A stretch of 64,000 nt of DNA, taken from the NCBI GenBank assembly GCA_963732345.1, contig CAVSZI010000009.1, forward strand, positions 62,001 through 126,000, given 5' to 3'. Positions 52,227 through 60,097 of the stretch are shown here, one piece after another. The notes under the pieces are model-generated. The model was not told the origin of the DNA. It worked only from the letters and a program-made list of their open reading frames with translations, and ran no database searches. The stretch is from Bog-532 sp963732345 (GTDB taxonomy: Bacteria; Actinomycetota; Actinomycetes; Streptosporangiales; Streptosporangiaceae). The position numbers were made by a program, and so were the translations under genes. The stretch's first letter is position 1. Every line of letters starts with the position of its first letter.

Positions 52227-53108
52227 TCAGCCGGCACCGGGCCCACGCACGGACTCTGTGGTGGGACCATCGCCCGTCGCGGTGAGGCCGATCGCGGTGG
52301 GATCGTCACCGGTTGCGGTGGGATCGTCACCGCGGCTGATCGAGTCCCACAGGCTGGCCGGATCGGGGAACGCGGACCCGGCCGAGGGCGAGGGCGAGGA
52401 CGCGGGCGCGGGCGCGCGCGGCCCGCTCTGGGACGGATGCGCGGCCCCATCCGGGCGTTTGCCCGGGCGCTCAGCCGTGCGCTCGTACCGGCCCGACATG
52501 ACCGGCCAGCGCGCGCCACGCCAGGCGGTGAGCAGCCCCGCCGCGATGATCGCAACCGCCCCGGCGAACACCGCGACCCGCCACGGAACCCCGAGCATCA
52601 CAGCGTGCACGGAGGAACCGCCCGTCACGACCGCGCCGCTCGGCGAGGAGGTGCCGCCCGTGGTCGAGCCCGCCCCGCCGGACGCCACGGAGGCCGACGA
52701 GCTCACCTTGGTGGCCGCGGCCCCGATCACGTGCGAGGCGCCGAGCGACCCGCTCACCGCGACCGCGGTCCCCGCGCCGCATAGGGCGAGGACCAGGCCG
52801 GCGGCGCGGCGCACCAGGCCGCGGGTCGCGATCACGGCGGCCAGGCAGGCGAGCCCGGCCAGCGCGAGCGCGCCCGCAGCCGGGGCCAGGTCCTGGCCGG
52901 TGACGGTGATGGCCTGCGAGGGCAGCGGGCGCGGGGCCACGTAGACGGCGCGGGCCCAGCCCTGCCGGACGGCCAGCAGCGCCAGACCGGCCCCGGCCGC
53001 GCCGAGCAGCAGGGTGAGCGCATATTGCCGGCGAGGGCTCGCGGGCCTCACTGGGTTCGTGGCGCTCACAGAGCTCGCGGGGTTCGCGGGACTGACGGGA
53101 GCGGTCAC
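52227..53108 (-). CDS. Trp-operon-associated membrane protein
   Basis: The 293-residue protein matches the Trp-region conserved membrane family: about four helices (LTLLLGAAGAGLALLAVRQG then LAPAAGALALAGLACLAAVI, LVLALCGAGTAVAVSG and VPWRVAVFAGAVAIIAAGLL) with the conserved WARAVYV...QAITVTGQDL loop. A long disordered C-tail follows. The GTG at 53108 is 4 bases after the hisI stop and has GAGGAGG upstream. Function unknown; in relatives trpE lies directly before it. Confidence 0.85.
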   Translation of the reverse strand: MTAPVSPANPASSVSATNPVRPASPRRQYALTLLLGAAGAGLALLAVRQGWARAVYVAPRPLPSQAITVTGQDLAPAAGALALAGLACLAAVIATRGLVRRAAGLVLALCGAGTAVAVSGSLGASHVIGAAATKVSSSASVASGGAGSTTGGTSSPSGAVVTGGSSVHAVMLGVPWRVAVFAGAVAIIAAGLLTAWRGARWPVMSGRYERTAERPGKRPDGAAHPSQSGPRAPAPASSPSPSAGSAFPDPASLWDSISRGDDPTATGDDPTAIGLTATGDGPTTESVRGPGAG

Positions 53109-53112
53109 CCGG

Positions 53113-53523
53113 TCAGGCCTCCTCGGGACGCCCCGCGGCGACCGGCTCCGGCCGCTCTCCGGTGACCGAGTCAAGCCGGCCCGCGTCGAAACAGGTTCGG
53201 TCGCCGGTGTGGCACGCCGCACCGACCTGATCCACCCGCACCAGGACCGTGTCGCCGTCGCAGTCGAGTGCCACCGACTTGACCCACTGCTGGTGGCCAG
53301 ACGTATCGCCCTTGACCCAGTACTCCTGGCGGCTGCGCGACCAGTACGTGCAGCGCCCGGTGGTAAGCGTCCGGTGCAGCGCCTCGTCGTCCATCCAGCC
53401 GACCATCAGCACCTCACCGGTGTCATGCTGCTGGGCGACCGCCACGAAAAGGCCCGCGGCGTCCCGCTTCAGCCGCTGCGCGATGTCCGGCTCCAGCCGC
53501 GAAGGGCGGGCAGCACTGCTCAT
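53113..53523 (-). CDS. hisI: Phosphoribosyl-AMP cyclohydrolase
   Basis: The 136-residue enzyme opens the adenine ring of PR-AMP in histidine synthesis. Metal and substrate residues are in VLMVGWMDDEALHRTL, TYWSRSRQEYWVKGDTSGH, ALDCDGDTVLVRVDQVG and AACHTGDRTCF. No hisE domain is fused. GAGGGG stands 5 bases before the ATG at 53523. In relatives hisI follows hisF; here about 2.4 kb with three other genes separates them. Confidence 0.94.
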   Translation of the reverse strand: MSSAARPSRLEPDIAQRLKRDAAGLFVAVAQQHDTGEVLMVGWMDDEALHRTLTTGRCTYWSRSRQEYWVKGDTSGHQQWVKSVALDCDGDTVLVRVDQVGAACHTGDRTCFDAGRLDSVTGERPEPVAAGRPEEA

Positions 53524-53530
53524 TGTCCCC

Positions 53531-53579
53531 TCATTCCTGTGCGTGCGCCCCGGGTCATTCCCGTGCGTGACGCCCCGGG
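53531..53579. repeat. 24/25-bp direct repeat upstream of hisI
   Basis: Two near-identical units (53531-53554 and 53555-53579; TCATTCCTGTGCGTGCGCCC and variant) lie in the divergent gap directly before hisI. Confidence 0.8.
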
Positions 53580-53650
53580 GCCGGGCGCCGTGACCAGCGT
53601 AGCCGGGACCGCGCTACCGGCCGGGCCGAGATCACCCCTACGATTCGCTG

Positions 53651-54355
53651 ATGGGATACTCGCGGGATGAACGCCTCGCCCTGTGCGCCGCTCTGGACGA
53701 GGCAGGCCCGGACGCGCCGACGCTGTGCGCGGGCTGGACCGCCCGGGACCTGGCCGCGCACCTGGTGCTGCGCGAGCGCCGGCTAGACGCCAGCGCGGGC
53801 ATCCCCGGCGGCCCGCTGGCGGGGTACACCGCACGGGTGCAGCAGCGGCTCGCGTCGCGGAAGTCCTTCCCGGAACTGGTCGACACGATCCGCAACGGGC
53901 CGCCCAAGCTGTCGCCGTGGGCGATTCCCGCCCTCGACGAGCGGGCCAACACCGTCGAGTTCTTCGTGCACCACGAGGACATCCGCCGCGCCGCGCCGGA
54001 CTGGAAGCCGCGCGCGGTGAGCGCGGGGCTATCGGACGCGCTGTGGGCGCGGCTGCGGGTGGCCAAGCTGACGATGCGGCGGGTACCGGTCGGGATCGAA
54101 TTCGCCCGGAACGATGACGCCGCGGGCACCACCGACGGCGCGGGCGGCGCCGAACCGGTTAGTACGCGGGCGGGTAGGGGGGACGCGCCGCAGTTCCGCA
54201 TGATGGTGCGGCGCGGGACACCGGTGGTGACCGTGACCGGTCCGCCGGCGGAACTGACCCTGTGGGCCACCGGACGGACCACGGCGGCGAAGGTCAGGCT
54301 GGACGGCACCGAGGCCGCCACGGCGATGCTGGCCCAGGCCCGCTGGCGTATCTGA
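53651..54355 (+). CDS. TIGR03085/mycothiol-type metal-binding family protein
   Basis: The 234-residue product begins with a DinB/maleylpyruvate-isomerase-like helical bundle: DERLALCAALDEAGPDAPTL, then CAGWTARDLAAHLVLRERR with a likely metal His, and EFFVHHEDIRRAAPDWKPR with further His ligands. The C-terminal part resembles an SCP2-like domain (VTVTGPPAELTLWATGRTT). Such genes are common close to actinobacterial his/trp loci. Enzymatic role unknown. Confidence 0.8.
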   Translation: MGYSRDERLALCAALDEAGPDAPTLCAGWTARDLAAHLVLRERRLDASAGIPGGPLAGYTARVQQRLASRKSFPELVDTIRNGPPKLSPWAIPALDERANTVEFFVHHEDIRRAAPDWKPRAVSAGLSDALWARLRVAKLTMRRVPVGIEFARNDDAAGTTDGAGGAEPVSTRAGRGDAPQFRMMVRRGTPVVTVTGPPAELTLWATGRTTAAKVRLDGTEAATAMLAQARWRI

Positions 54356-54370
54356 GCCCCGACACGTCCC

Positions 54371-54415
54371 AGCACAGCGCGTCCGAGCCCCGCGCGTCCG
54401 AGCACAGCGCGTCCG
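54371..54415. repeat. Three 15-bp tandem repeats after the TIGR03085-type gene
   Basis: Units 54371-54385, 54386-54400 and 54401-54415 (AGCACAGCGCGTCCG, AGCCCCGCGCGTCCG, AGCACAGCGCGTCCG) start 16 bases beyond the gene's stop, in the convergent gap. Confidence 0.85.
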
Positions 54416-54484
54416 AGCACGGGCGCGTGTGGCCACGGCGCGTGCCTGGCGAGCCCAGCGGGCCCGGCGACCCCGGTCCCGGCG

Positions 54485-54826
54485 CTACTGGGCGCCCAGT
54501 TCCCGCTTCAGGCGGGCCAGATCGTCCTCCACGTCGCCGTGCCGCGACGACGGGACGTTCTCGACCTGGTGCCACTCCGGCGCCGGCACTACCTGGCCGG
54601 CGGGCCGTTCGGTGACCCGGGCTTTGCGCTCTGCCTTCTGCTCCCGGACCTGGGCCCGGCGTTCCCGGGCGAGGCGATACTGACTGTGCGCCTTGACCGC
54701 AATGGCAATGATCGCGCCGATAACCAGGGCGATGATGGCCCACTCCAGCAGGCGGAACACTGATTCGAGGACGATGAAAGCGATCAGGGCACCGATGGCG
54801 ATCAAGACGACCTTGGCCCAGCGCAT
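54485..54826 (-). CDS. Small two-helix membrane protein with charged tail
   Basis: The 113-residue product has two adjacent N-terminal membrane helices (VVLIAIGALIAFIVLESVF and LEWAIIALVIGAIIAIAVKA) followed by a highly charged, probably coiled region RLARERRAQVREQKAERKAR and a C-terminal helix EDDLARLKRELGAQ. No family is recognised with certainty. It is divergent from ppgK across 137 bp. Confidence 0.75.
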   Translation of the reverse strand: MRWAKVVLIAIGALIAFIVLESVFRLLEWAIIALVIGAIIAIAVKAHSQYRLARERRAQVREQKAERKARVTERPAGQVVPAPEWHQVENVPSSRHGDVEDDLARLKRELGAQ

Positions 54827-54963
54827 CAGCCGCCCCCTTTCCGCGGCTAGGCACGCCCTGATGGGGCATGTACTAAGAAGGAGCTTACCTGGGAGTGCGC
54901 AATACTGGGCAGCGGCGGCCAGGCTCCCGGCTCGGGGCCGCCCGGGAAGGAGAAGGAGCGAGC

Positions 54964-55836
54964 ATGCACGCGCTGGGCATCGATATCGGCGGCACGGGGA
55001 TAAAGGCGGCGCCCGTTGATCTGGAAACGGGCAAGTTCCTGGCCGACCGGGTAAAGATCGCGACGCCGCAGCCGTCCGCTCCGAACGCCGTGGCCGAGGT
55101 CGTCGGCAAACTCGTGCACGCCTTCTCCTGGTCCGGGCCCATCGGCGTCACCTTCCCCGGGGTGGTGATGAACGGGGTTACGCGGACGGCGGCCAATCTG
55201 GACAAGGGGTGGATCGGGCTGGACGCCCGGTCCTTGCTCGCCAAGGCGGCCGGGCAGGAGATCCGGCTGCTGAACGACGCCGACGCGGCGGGCATCGCGG
55301 AGATGACGTTCGGCGCGGGAAGCGGCGAGCCCGGGACCGTCCTGATGGTGACGCTTGGCACGGGGATCGGCAGCGCCCTGTTCGTCAACGGCATCCTGGT
55401 CCCCAACACCGAATTCGGTCACCTGGAGGTCCGCGGCAAGGACGCGGAGCGGCGGGCCTCCGAGCACGCCAAGACCGCCCACGAGATGGGCTGGAAGCAG
55501 TGGGCGAAGAACGTGAACGAGTACCTCGAGCACGTCGAGGCACTGCTTTCGCCGCAGCTCATCATTATCGGCGGCGGGATCAGCAGGCAGTCGGACAAGT
55601 TCATCCCGTTGTTCACCGGCTTGAACGCTCGTGTCGTCCCGGCCGCGATGCACAACGACGCGGGCATCACGGGGGCCGCGATGGGGGCCCACCCCGGTTC
55701 GGCCGCCCCGGCCCGGGCGGGCGCGGGCGCCAAGGCGAACCCGGGCCTGGGGCGAGCGCTCGGGTCAACGGGCACCGCCTGCACCCACGGCGACCAGGGC
55801 CTGCCCGGCTTCCCCACTTCGGGGCTGCCCGAGTAG
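54964..55836 (+). CDS. ppgK: Polyphosphate glucokinase
   Basis: The 290-residue ROK-family kinase phosphorylates glucose with polyphosphate or ATP. It has the phosphate motif HALGIDIGGTGIKAAPVDLE, the PpgK-type IGVTFPGVVMNGVTRTAANL, substrate residues LLNDADAAGIAEM and TLGTGIGSALFVNG, and the GHLEVRG block. The usual ROK zinc cysteine motif is missing, as in other PpgK. The ATG at 54964 follows GGAGAAGGAG. About 45 low-complexity residues form the C-terminus. Confidence 0.93.
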   Translation: MHALGIDIGGTGIKAAPVDLETGKFLADRVKIATPQPSAPNAVAEVVGKLVHAFSWSGPIGVTFPGVVMNGVTRTAANLDKGWIGLDARSLLAKAAGQEIRLLNDADAAGIAEMTFGAGSGEPGTVLMVTLGTGIGSALFVNGILVPNTEFGHLEVRGKDAERRASEHAKTAHEMGWKQWAKNVNEYLEHVEALLSPQLIIIGGGISRQSDKFIPLFTGLNARVVPAAMHNDAGITGAAMGAHPGSAAPARAGAGAKANPGLGRALGSTGTACTHGDQGLPGFPTSGLPE

Positions 55837-55897
55837 GCGGCGGCTGGGGGCAACGAGCGGAACCGGGGACGCTGGCCGGGGCGGTACGCCACCGGCC

Positions 55898-55974
55898 CGG
55901 CCTCCGGTCAGCGGACCGGCCTCCGGTCAGCGGACCGGCCTCCGGTCAGCGGACCGGGCGTCCCGTCAGCGGAC
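55898..55974. repeat. 19-bp tandem repeats at hisF 3' end, unit includes stop codon
   Basis: Exact units at 55898-55916, 55917-55935 and 55936-55954 (CGGCCTCCGGTCAGCGGAC) are followed by a diverged 20-bp copy at 55955-55974. That copy contains the hisF stop (55966-55968). Each unit carries the same GTCCGCTGA string on the minus strand, so the array appears to have grown from the gene's own end. Confidence 0.9.
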
Positions 55975-56751
55975 CGGGCGTCCGGCCGCGCGGAGCGCGT
56001 TCTTCACCTCGGCGATGCGGAGCGTCCCAAAGTGGAACACGCTCGCCGCGAGCACCGCGTCCGCGCCGGCGTCCACGGCCGGGGCGAAGTGGGCGACCTC
56101 GCCCGCGCCGCCGCTGGCGATCACCGGGATGGTGACCGCCTGGCGCACGGCGCCGATCAGGTCCAGGTCGAAGCCGGCCTTGGTGCCGTCGGCGTCCATC
56201 GAGTTGAGCAGGATCTCTCCCGCGCCCAGCTCGGCGCCGCGGTGCGCCCACTCCACCGCGTCGATGCCCGTGCCCCGGCGGCCGCCGTGCGTGGTGACCT
56301 CGAATCCGCTGGGCGGCGGGGCGGTCCCGGCCGCGGGTTCGCCGGTGAAGCGGCGCGCGTCGACGGACAGCACGACGCATTGCGAGCCGAACCGGCGGGC
56401 CGCCTCGGCGAGCAGGTCCGGCCGGGCGATGGCGGCGGTGTTCAGCGAGACCTTGTCCGCGCCGGCGCGGAGCAGCCGGTCGATGTCGTCCTCGCTGCGC
56501 ACCCCGCCGCCCACGGTCAGCGGGATGAACACCTGCTCAGCGGTCCGGCGCACGACGTCGTAGGTGGTCTCGCGGCCGCCGCTGGACGCGGTGATGTCCA
56601 GGAACGTCAGCTCATCGGCGCCTTCGGCGTCGTAGGCGGCGGCCAGTTCGACGGGATCGCCCGCGTCCCGCAGGTCACGGAAGTTGATCCCCTTGACGAC
56701 CCGGCCCGCGTCCACGTCCAGGCAGGGAATGACCCGGACCGCGACCGTCAC
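55966..56751 (-). CDS. hisF: Imidazole glycerol phosphate synthase subunit HisF
   Basis: The 261-residue cyclase barrel works with HisH. Catalytic Asp residues are in RVIPCLDVDAGRVVKGINF and EILLNSMDADGTKAGFDLDL; phosphate sites are IPLTVGGGVRSEDD and VIASGGAGEVAHF. The GTG at 56751 is assumed as the start. About 100 bp separate it from hisA. The 3' end lies in a minisatellite. Confidence 0.94.
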   Translation of the reverse strand: MTVAVRVIPCLDVDAGRVVKGINFRDLRDAGDPVELAAAYDAEGADELTFLDITASSGGRETTYDVVRRTAEQVFIPLTVGGGVRSEDDIDRLLRAGADKVSLNTAAIARPDLLAEAARRFGSQCVVLSVDARRFTGEPAAGTAPPPSGFEVTTHGGRRGTGIDAVEWAHRGAELGAGEILLNSMDADGTKAGFDLDLIGAVRQAVTIPVIASGGAGEVAHFAPAVDAGADAVLAASVFHFGTLRIAEVKNALRAAGRPVR

Positions 56752-56851
56752 TGTGCTGCCTCCAGACGTTCGCGCCGCCGCCAGGCAGAAACGCCACCGG
56801 CCGCTCGCGGGGCCCCAGGGGTCCCACTCGCTAGCCGGTTGGCGGCGACGC

Positions 56852-57583
56852 TCACGCCGCCACCGTTTCCAGCGCCTCTTCCAGGCTGAACGCGCCCGCG
56901 TAGAGGGCCTTGCCGATGATCGCGCCCTCGACGCCGAGCGCCACGAGCGCGGCGATCGCGCGCAGGTCGTCCAGGCTGGAAACTCCCCCGCTGGCCACCA
57001 CCGGGCGGTTGCTGCGCGCGCATACCGCGCGCAGCAGGTCCAGGTTCGGGCCGCGCAGCGTGCCGTCCTTGGTTACGTCGGTGACCACGTACCGGGCGCA
57101 GCCGTCGGCGTCGAGGCGGTCCAGCGTCTCGTACAGGTCGCCGCCTTCGGACGTCCAGCCCCGCGCGGCCAGCCGGGTCCCGCGCACGTCCAGTCCGACC
57201 GCGATCTGGTCACCGTTCCGGGCGATCACCGAACGCACCCAGTCCGGGTTCTCCAGGGCCGCGGTGCCGATGTTCACCCGGGTGCAGCCGGTCGCGAGCG
57301 CGGCCGCCAGCGAGGCGTCGTCACGGATGCCGCCGGAAAGCTCCACGTTGATGTCGAGGCGGCCGACCACCTTGGCGAGCAGCGCGGCGTTGGAGCCCCG
57401 CCCGAACGCGGCGTCCAGGTCCACCAGGTGGATCCAGTCCGCGCCGGAACGCTGCCAGGCGAGCGCGGCCTCCATCGGGTCGCCGTACCCCGTTTCCGTG
57501 CCGGCCGCGCCCTGGACCAGCCGCACCGCCTGTCCCCCGGCGACGTCCACGGCGGGCAGCAGGGTCAGCCTGTGGTCCGTCAT
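56852..57583 (-). CDS. hisA: Phosphoribosyl isomerase A (HisA/TrpF bifunctional type)
   Basis: The 243-residue barrel isomerises ProFAR. Acid/base residues: LTLLPAVDVAGGQAVRLVQG (Asp) and YVVTDVTKDGTLRGPNLDLL (Asp), with phosphate sites in NVELSGGIRDDASL and VVASGGVSSLDDL. In actinobacteria this enzyme (PriA) usually also replaces TrpF, which fits the lack of a trpF here. The ATG overlaps the hisH stop (ATGA). Confidence 0.93.
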   Translation of the reverse strand: MTDHRLTLLPAVDVAGGQAVRLVQGAAGTETGYGDPMEAALAWQRSGADWIHLVDLDAAFGRGSNAALLAKVVGRLDINVELSGGIRDDASLAAALATGCTRVNIGTAALENPDWVRSVIARNGDQIAVGLDVRGTRLAARGWTSEGGDLYETLDRLDADGCARYVVTDVTKDGTLRGPNLDLLRAVCARSNRPVVASGGVSSLDDLRAIAALVALGVEGAIIGKALYAGAFSLEEALETVAA

Positions 57584-58221
57584 CGGATCCTCTCCAGCCA
57601 GTTCGACAGCAGGGTCGCGCCCGCGTCGCCGGATTTCTCCGGGTGGAACTGCGTCGCGGCCAGCGCCCCGTCCTCCACCGCGGCCGCGAACGGCTCGCCG
57701 TGCGTGGTCCACGTGATCAGCGCGCCGGATTCGCGCAGCAGTCCCGCATGCGCGTGGCGCAGCGCAAAGGAATGCACGAAGTAGAACCGGGTGTCCGGCC
57801 CGATCCCGGCGAACAGCAACGTACTTTCGGGTGGGGAGACCGTGTTCCAGCCCATGTGCGGCAGCACCGGGGCCTCCAGTCGCTCCACCGTGCCGGGCAG
57901 GAGCCCGCACCCCTCGGTGAGCAGGCCATGCTCGACGCCGGACTGGAACAGCACCTGCATCCCGACGCAGATGCCGAGGACCGGCCGCCCGGCGGCGAGC
58001 CGCTGGGCGATCAGCTTGTCCCCGCCCACCGCGCGCAGGCCCGCCATGCACGCCGCGAAGGCGCCCACTCCCGGGACCGCCAGGCCGTCGGCGTCCAGCG
58101 CCGCGTCCGGATCGGCCGTGACCCTGACATCCGCGCCGACTCGCGCCAGGGCCCGCTCGGCGGAGCGCAGATTACCCGAACCATAATCCAGTACGACCAC
58201 GGACGGCTTCACAGCGCTCAC
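57580..58221 (-). CDS. hisH: Imidazole glycerol phosphate synthase subunit HisH
   Basis: The 213-residue class I glutaminase feeds ammonia to HisF. The nucleophile Cys is in PVLGICVGMQVLFQSGVEHG, with the His/Glu pair in ALAATQFHPEKSGDAGA. It begins VKPSVVVLDYGSGNLRSAER. The GTG at 58221 overlaps the hisB stop by 4 bases. Confidence 0.94.
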   Translation of the reverse strand: MSAVKPSVVVLDYGSGNLRSAERALARVGADVRVTADPDAALDADGLAVPGVGAFAACMAGLRAVGGDKLIAQRLAAGRPVLGICVGMQVLFQSGVEHGLLTEGCGLLPGTVERLEAPVLPHMGWNTVSPPESTLLFAGIGPDTRFYFVHSFALRHAHAGLLRESGALITWTTHGEPFAAAVEDGALAATQFHPEKSGDAGATLLSNWLERIR

Positions 58222-58811
58222 AGCACGCCCTTGGTGCTCGGTACGCCGCCCGCCCGCGGGTCCCGCGCGACGGCGGTGCGCAGCGCCCGTGCGACGGCCT
58301 TGAACTGGGCTTCCACGATGTGGTGCGGGTTGCGGCCGGCCAGCACCCGCACATGCAGGCAGATTTTGGCACTCTGCGCCAGCGACTCGAAGATGTGCCG
58401 GGTCAGCGTGGTGTCGTAGCTGCCGATCAGCGGGGCCATGGCGGGTTCCTCGTGCATCACGTACGGGCGCCCGGACAGGTCGATCGCGGCCATGACGAGG
58501 GTCTCGTCCAGCGGCACGAGCGCGTCGCCGAAGCGGGTGATCCCGGACTTGTCGCCGAGCGCCTCGCGCAGTGCCTGGCCGAGCGCGATGGCCGTGTCCT
58601 CCACCGTGTGATGCGCGTCGATCTCCACGTCGCCCTTGGCCCGGACGGTCAGGTCGAGGCCGCCGTGCTTGCCGAGCTGGGCCAGCATGTGGTCGAAGAA
58701 CGGGACGCCGGTGGACACCTCGACCATGCCGATGCCGTCGACGTCGAGCTCGACCAGGATCTGGGTCTCGTGCGTGAGGCGCTCGACGCGCGCTTTGCGC
58801 TCCTGGTTCAC
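58218..58811 (-). CDS. hisB: Imidazoleglycerol-phosphate dehydratase
   Basis: The 197-residue monofunctional dehydratase has the two Mn-binding His/Glu repeats: GVPFFDHMLAQLGKHGGLDL with DAHHTVEDTAIALGQALRE, and RHIFESLAQSAKICLHV with NPHHIVEAQFKAVARAL. The GTG at 58811 overlaps the hisC stop (GTGA) and GAGGTGG lies upstream. Confidence 0.95.
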   Translation of the reverse strand: MNQERKARVERLTHETQILVELDVDGIGMVEVSTGVPFFDHMLAQLGKHGGLDLTVRAKGDVEIDAHHTVEDTAIALGQALREALGDKSGITRFGDALVPLDETLVMAAIDLSGRPYVMHEEPAMAPLIGSYDTTLTRHIFESLAQSAKICLHVRVLAGRNPHHIVEAQFKAVARALRTAVARDPRAGGVPSTKGVL

Positions 58812-60079
58812 GTGTTCGCCACCTCGGGGCTGAGGGCATCGGGGGTCAGGGCATCGGGGGTCAGGGCATCGGGGACAAGGGCATCGGGGACAAGGGCCAG
58901 GGCTCTCCGGAACGCGGCCATCTCCACCGGGGTGCCGATGGTGACCCGCAGCCACCCGTCCGGCCCCGTCTCGCGGATCAGGACGCCCCGGTCCAGCAGG
59001 ACCTGCCAGACCGCGTGCCGGTCGGCGAACTGGCCGAACAGCACGAAGTTGGCGTCCGAGTCGGCCACCGTGTACCCCTGCGCCCGCAGCCAGGAAACGC
59101 AACCGTCGCGCTCGGCGCGCAGCGCGGCCACGCTGGCCAGCGGGTCGGCGGCGCAGGCCAGCGCGGCGCGCGCGACGGCCTGGGTGACCGTGGACAGGTG
59201 GTAGGGCAGCCGGACGATCAGCAGCTTGCTGATCAGCTCCGGGCTGGCGGCCAGGTAACCGACCCGCGCGCCGGCCATGGCAAAGGCCTTGGACATGGTG
59301 CGCGTCACCGCCAGCCGGGGGTAGCGCGGTACCAGCGTCAGCGCGCTCGGCGTGCCCTCGCGGGCGAATTCGGCGTAGGCCTCGTCGACCACGACGACGC
59401 CGGGGGCCGCGTCGCATACCGCCTCGATGACGCCGAGCGGCAGCGCCGTCCCGGTGGGATTGTTCGGCGAGGTGAGGAAGACCACAGCGGGCCGGGCGTC
59501 CTGGATGATCGAGGCGGCGCGGTCCGGGTCGATGCTGAAGTCCTCCTCGCGGCACGCGGCCAGCCAGCCGGTGCACGTGACCCGCGCGATGAGGGGGTGC
59601 ATCGAGTAGGACGGCTCGAACCCGAGCGCCGACCGGCCAGGGCCGCCGAAGGCCTGCAGCACCTGCTGGATGATTTCGTTGGAGCCGTTGGCCACCCACA
59701 CCTGCGCCCCGGTCAGCCCGTGTCCCAGGTAGCCGGCCAGGTCCTCGCGCAGCGCGGCGGCGTCCCGGTCCGGGTACCGGTTCAGCCCGCCTGCCACGGC
59801 CGCCACGGCGCTGGTCACCGCGTCGGCCAGCCGCTTCGGGGGCGGGTAGGGGTTCTCATTGGTGTTCAGCCGGACGGGTACGTCGAGCTGCGGGGCGCCG
59901 TACGGCTCGAGGCCGGCCAGGTCCTCGCGCAGCGGAAGCTTGTCCGGGTCTGCCTGCGGGCCGGCTCCGGGGGGGATCAGGGCGCCCGCGCCGGTCATCT
60001 GGGGACCCGGACGGTGGCCAGTCACTTGGGGAACCGGACGGTGGCCGGTCACTTGGGGAACCGGACGGTGGCCGGTCAT
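58808..60079 (-). CDS. hisC: Histidinol-phosphate aminotransferase with repeat-extended ends
   Basis: The aminotransferase has LNTNENPYPPPKRL, the PLP Asp/Tyr in VVVDEAYAEFAREG and the Schiff-base lysine in AVTRTMSKAFAMAGARVGYL. The ATG at 60079 overlaps the hisD stop, but this ATG lies in a 27-bp minisatellite; a second ATG at 59998 (MTGAGALIPP) gives the normal family start. The extra residues are three copies of a 9-residue repeat. The C-terminus carries PDALT repeats from a 15-bp array. Confidence 0.92.
   Translation of the reverse strand: MTGHRPVPQVTGHRPVPQVTGHRPGPQMTGAGALIPPGAGPQADPDKLPLREDLAGLEPYGAPQLDVPVRLNTNENPYPPPKRLADAVTSAVAAVAGGLNRYPDRDAAALREDLAGYLGHGLTGAQVWVANGSNEIIQQVLQAFGGPGRSALGFEPSYSMHPLIARVTCTGWLAACREEDFSIDPDRAASIIQDARPAVVFLTSPNNPTGTALPLGVIEAVCDAAPGVVVVDEAYAEFAREGTPSALTLVPRYPRLAVTRTMSKAFAMAGARVGYLAASPELISKLLIVRLPYHLSTVTQAVARAALACAADPLASVAALRAERDGCVSWLRAQGYTVADSDANFVLFGQFADRHAVWQVLLDRGVLIRETGPDGWLRVTIGTPVEMAAFRRALALVPDALVPDALTPDALTPDALSPEVANT
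58834..58893. repeat. Four 15-bp tandem repeats at hisC 3' end
   Basis: Units at 58834-58848, 58849-58863 (GGGCATCGGGGGTCA) and 58864-58878, 58879-58893 (GGGCATCGGGGACAA) encode a run of PDAL-T/V pentapeptides shortly before the hisC stop. Confidence 0.92.
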
Positions 60080-60097
60080 TTGGGGACCCGGACGCGG
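59991..60097. repeat. 27-bp tandem repeats spanning the hisD stop/hisC start
   Basis: Units 59991-60017, 60018-60044 and 60045-60071 are near-identical 27-mers (starting CCGGTCATCTGGGGACCCGG or variant) and a fourth, slightly shorter, copy occupies 60072-60097. Each copy carries ATGA or GTGA on the minus strand, the overlapped stop and start of hisD and hisC. Since 27 is a multiple of three, hisD would meet a stop in every copy and hisC can begin in several. Confidence 0.92.
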
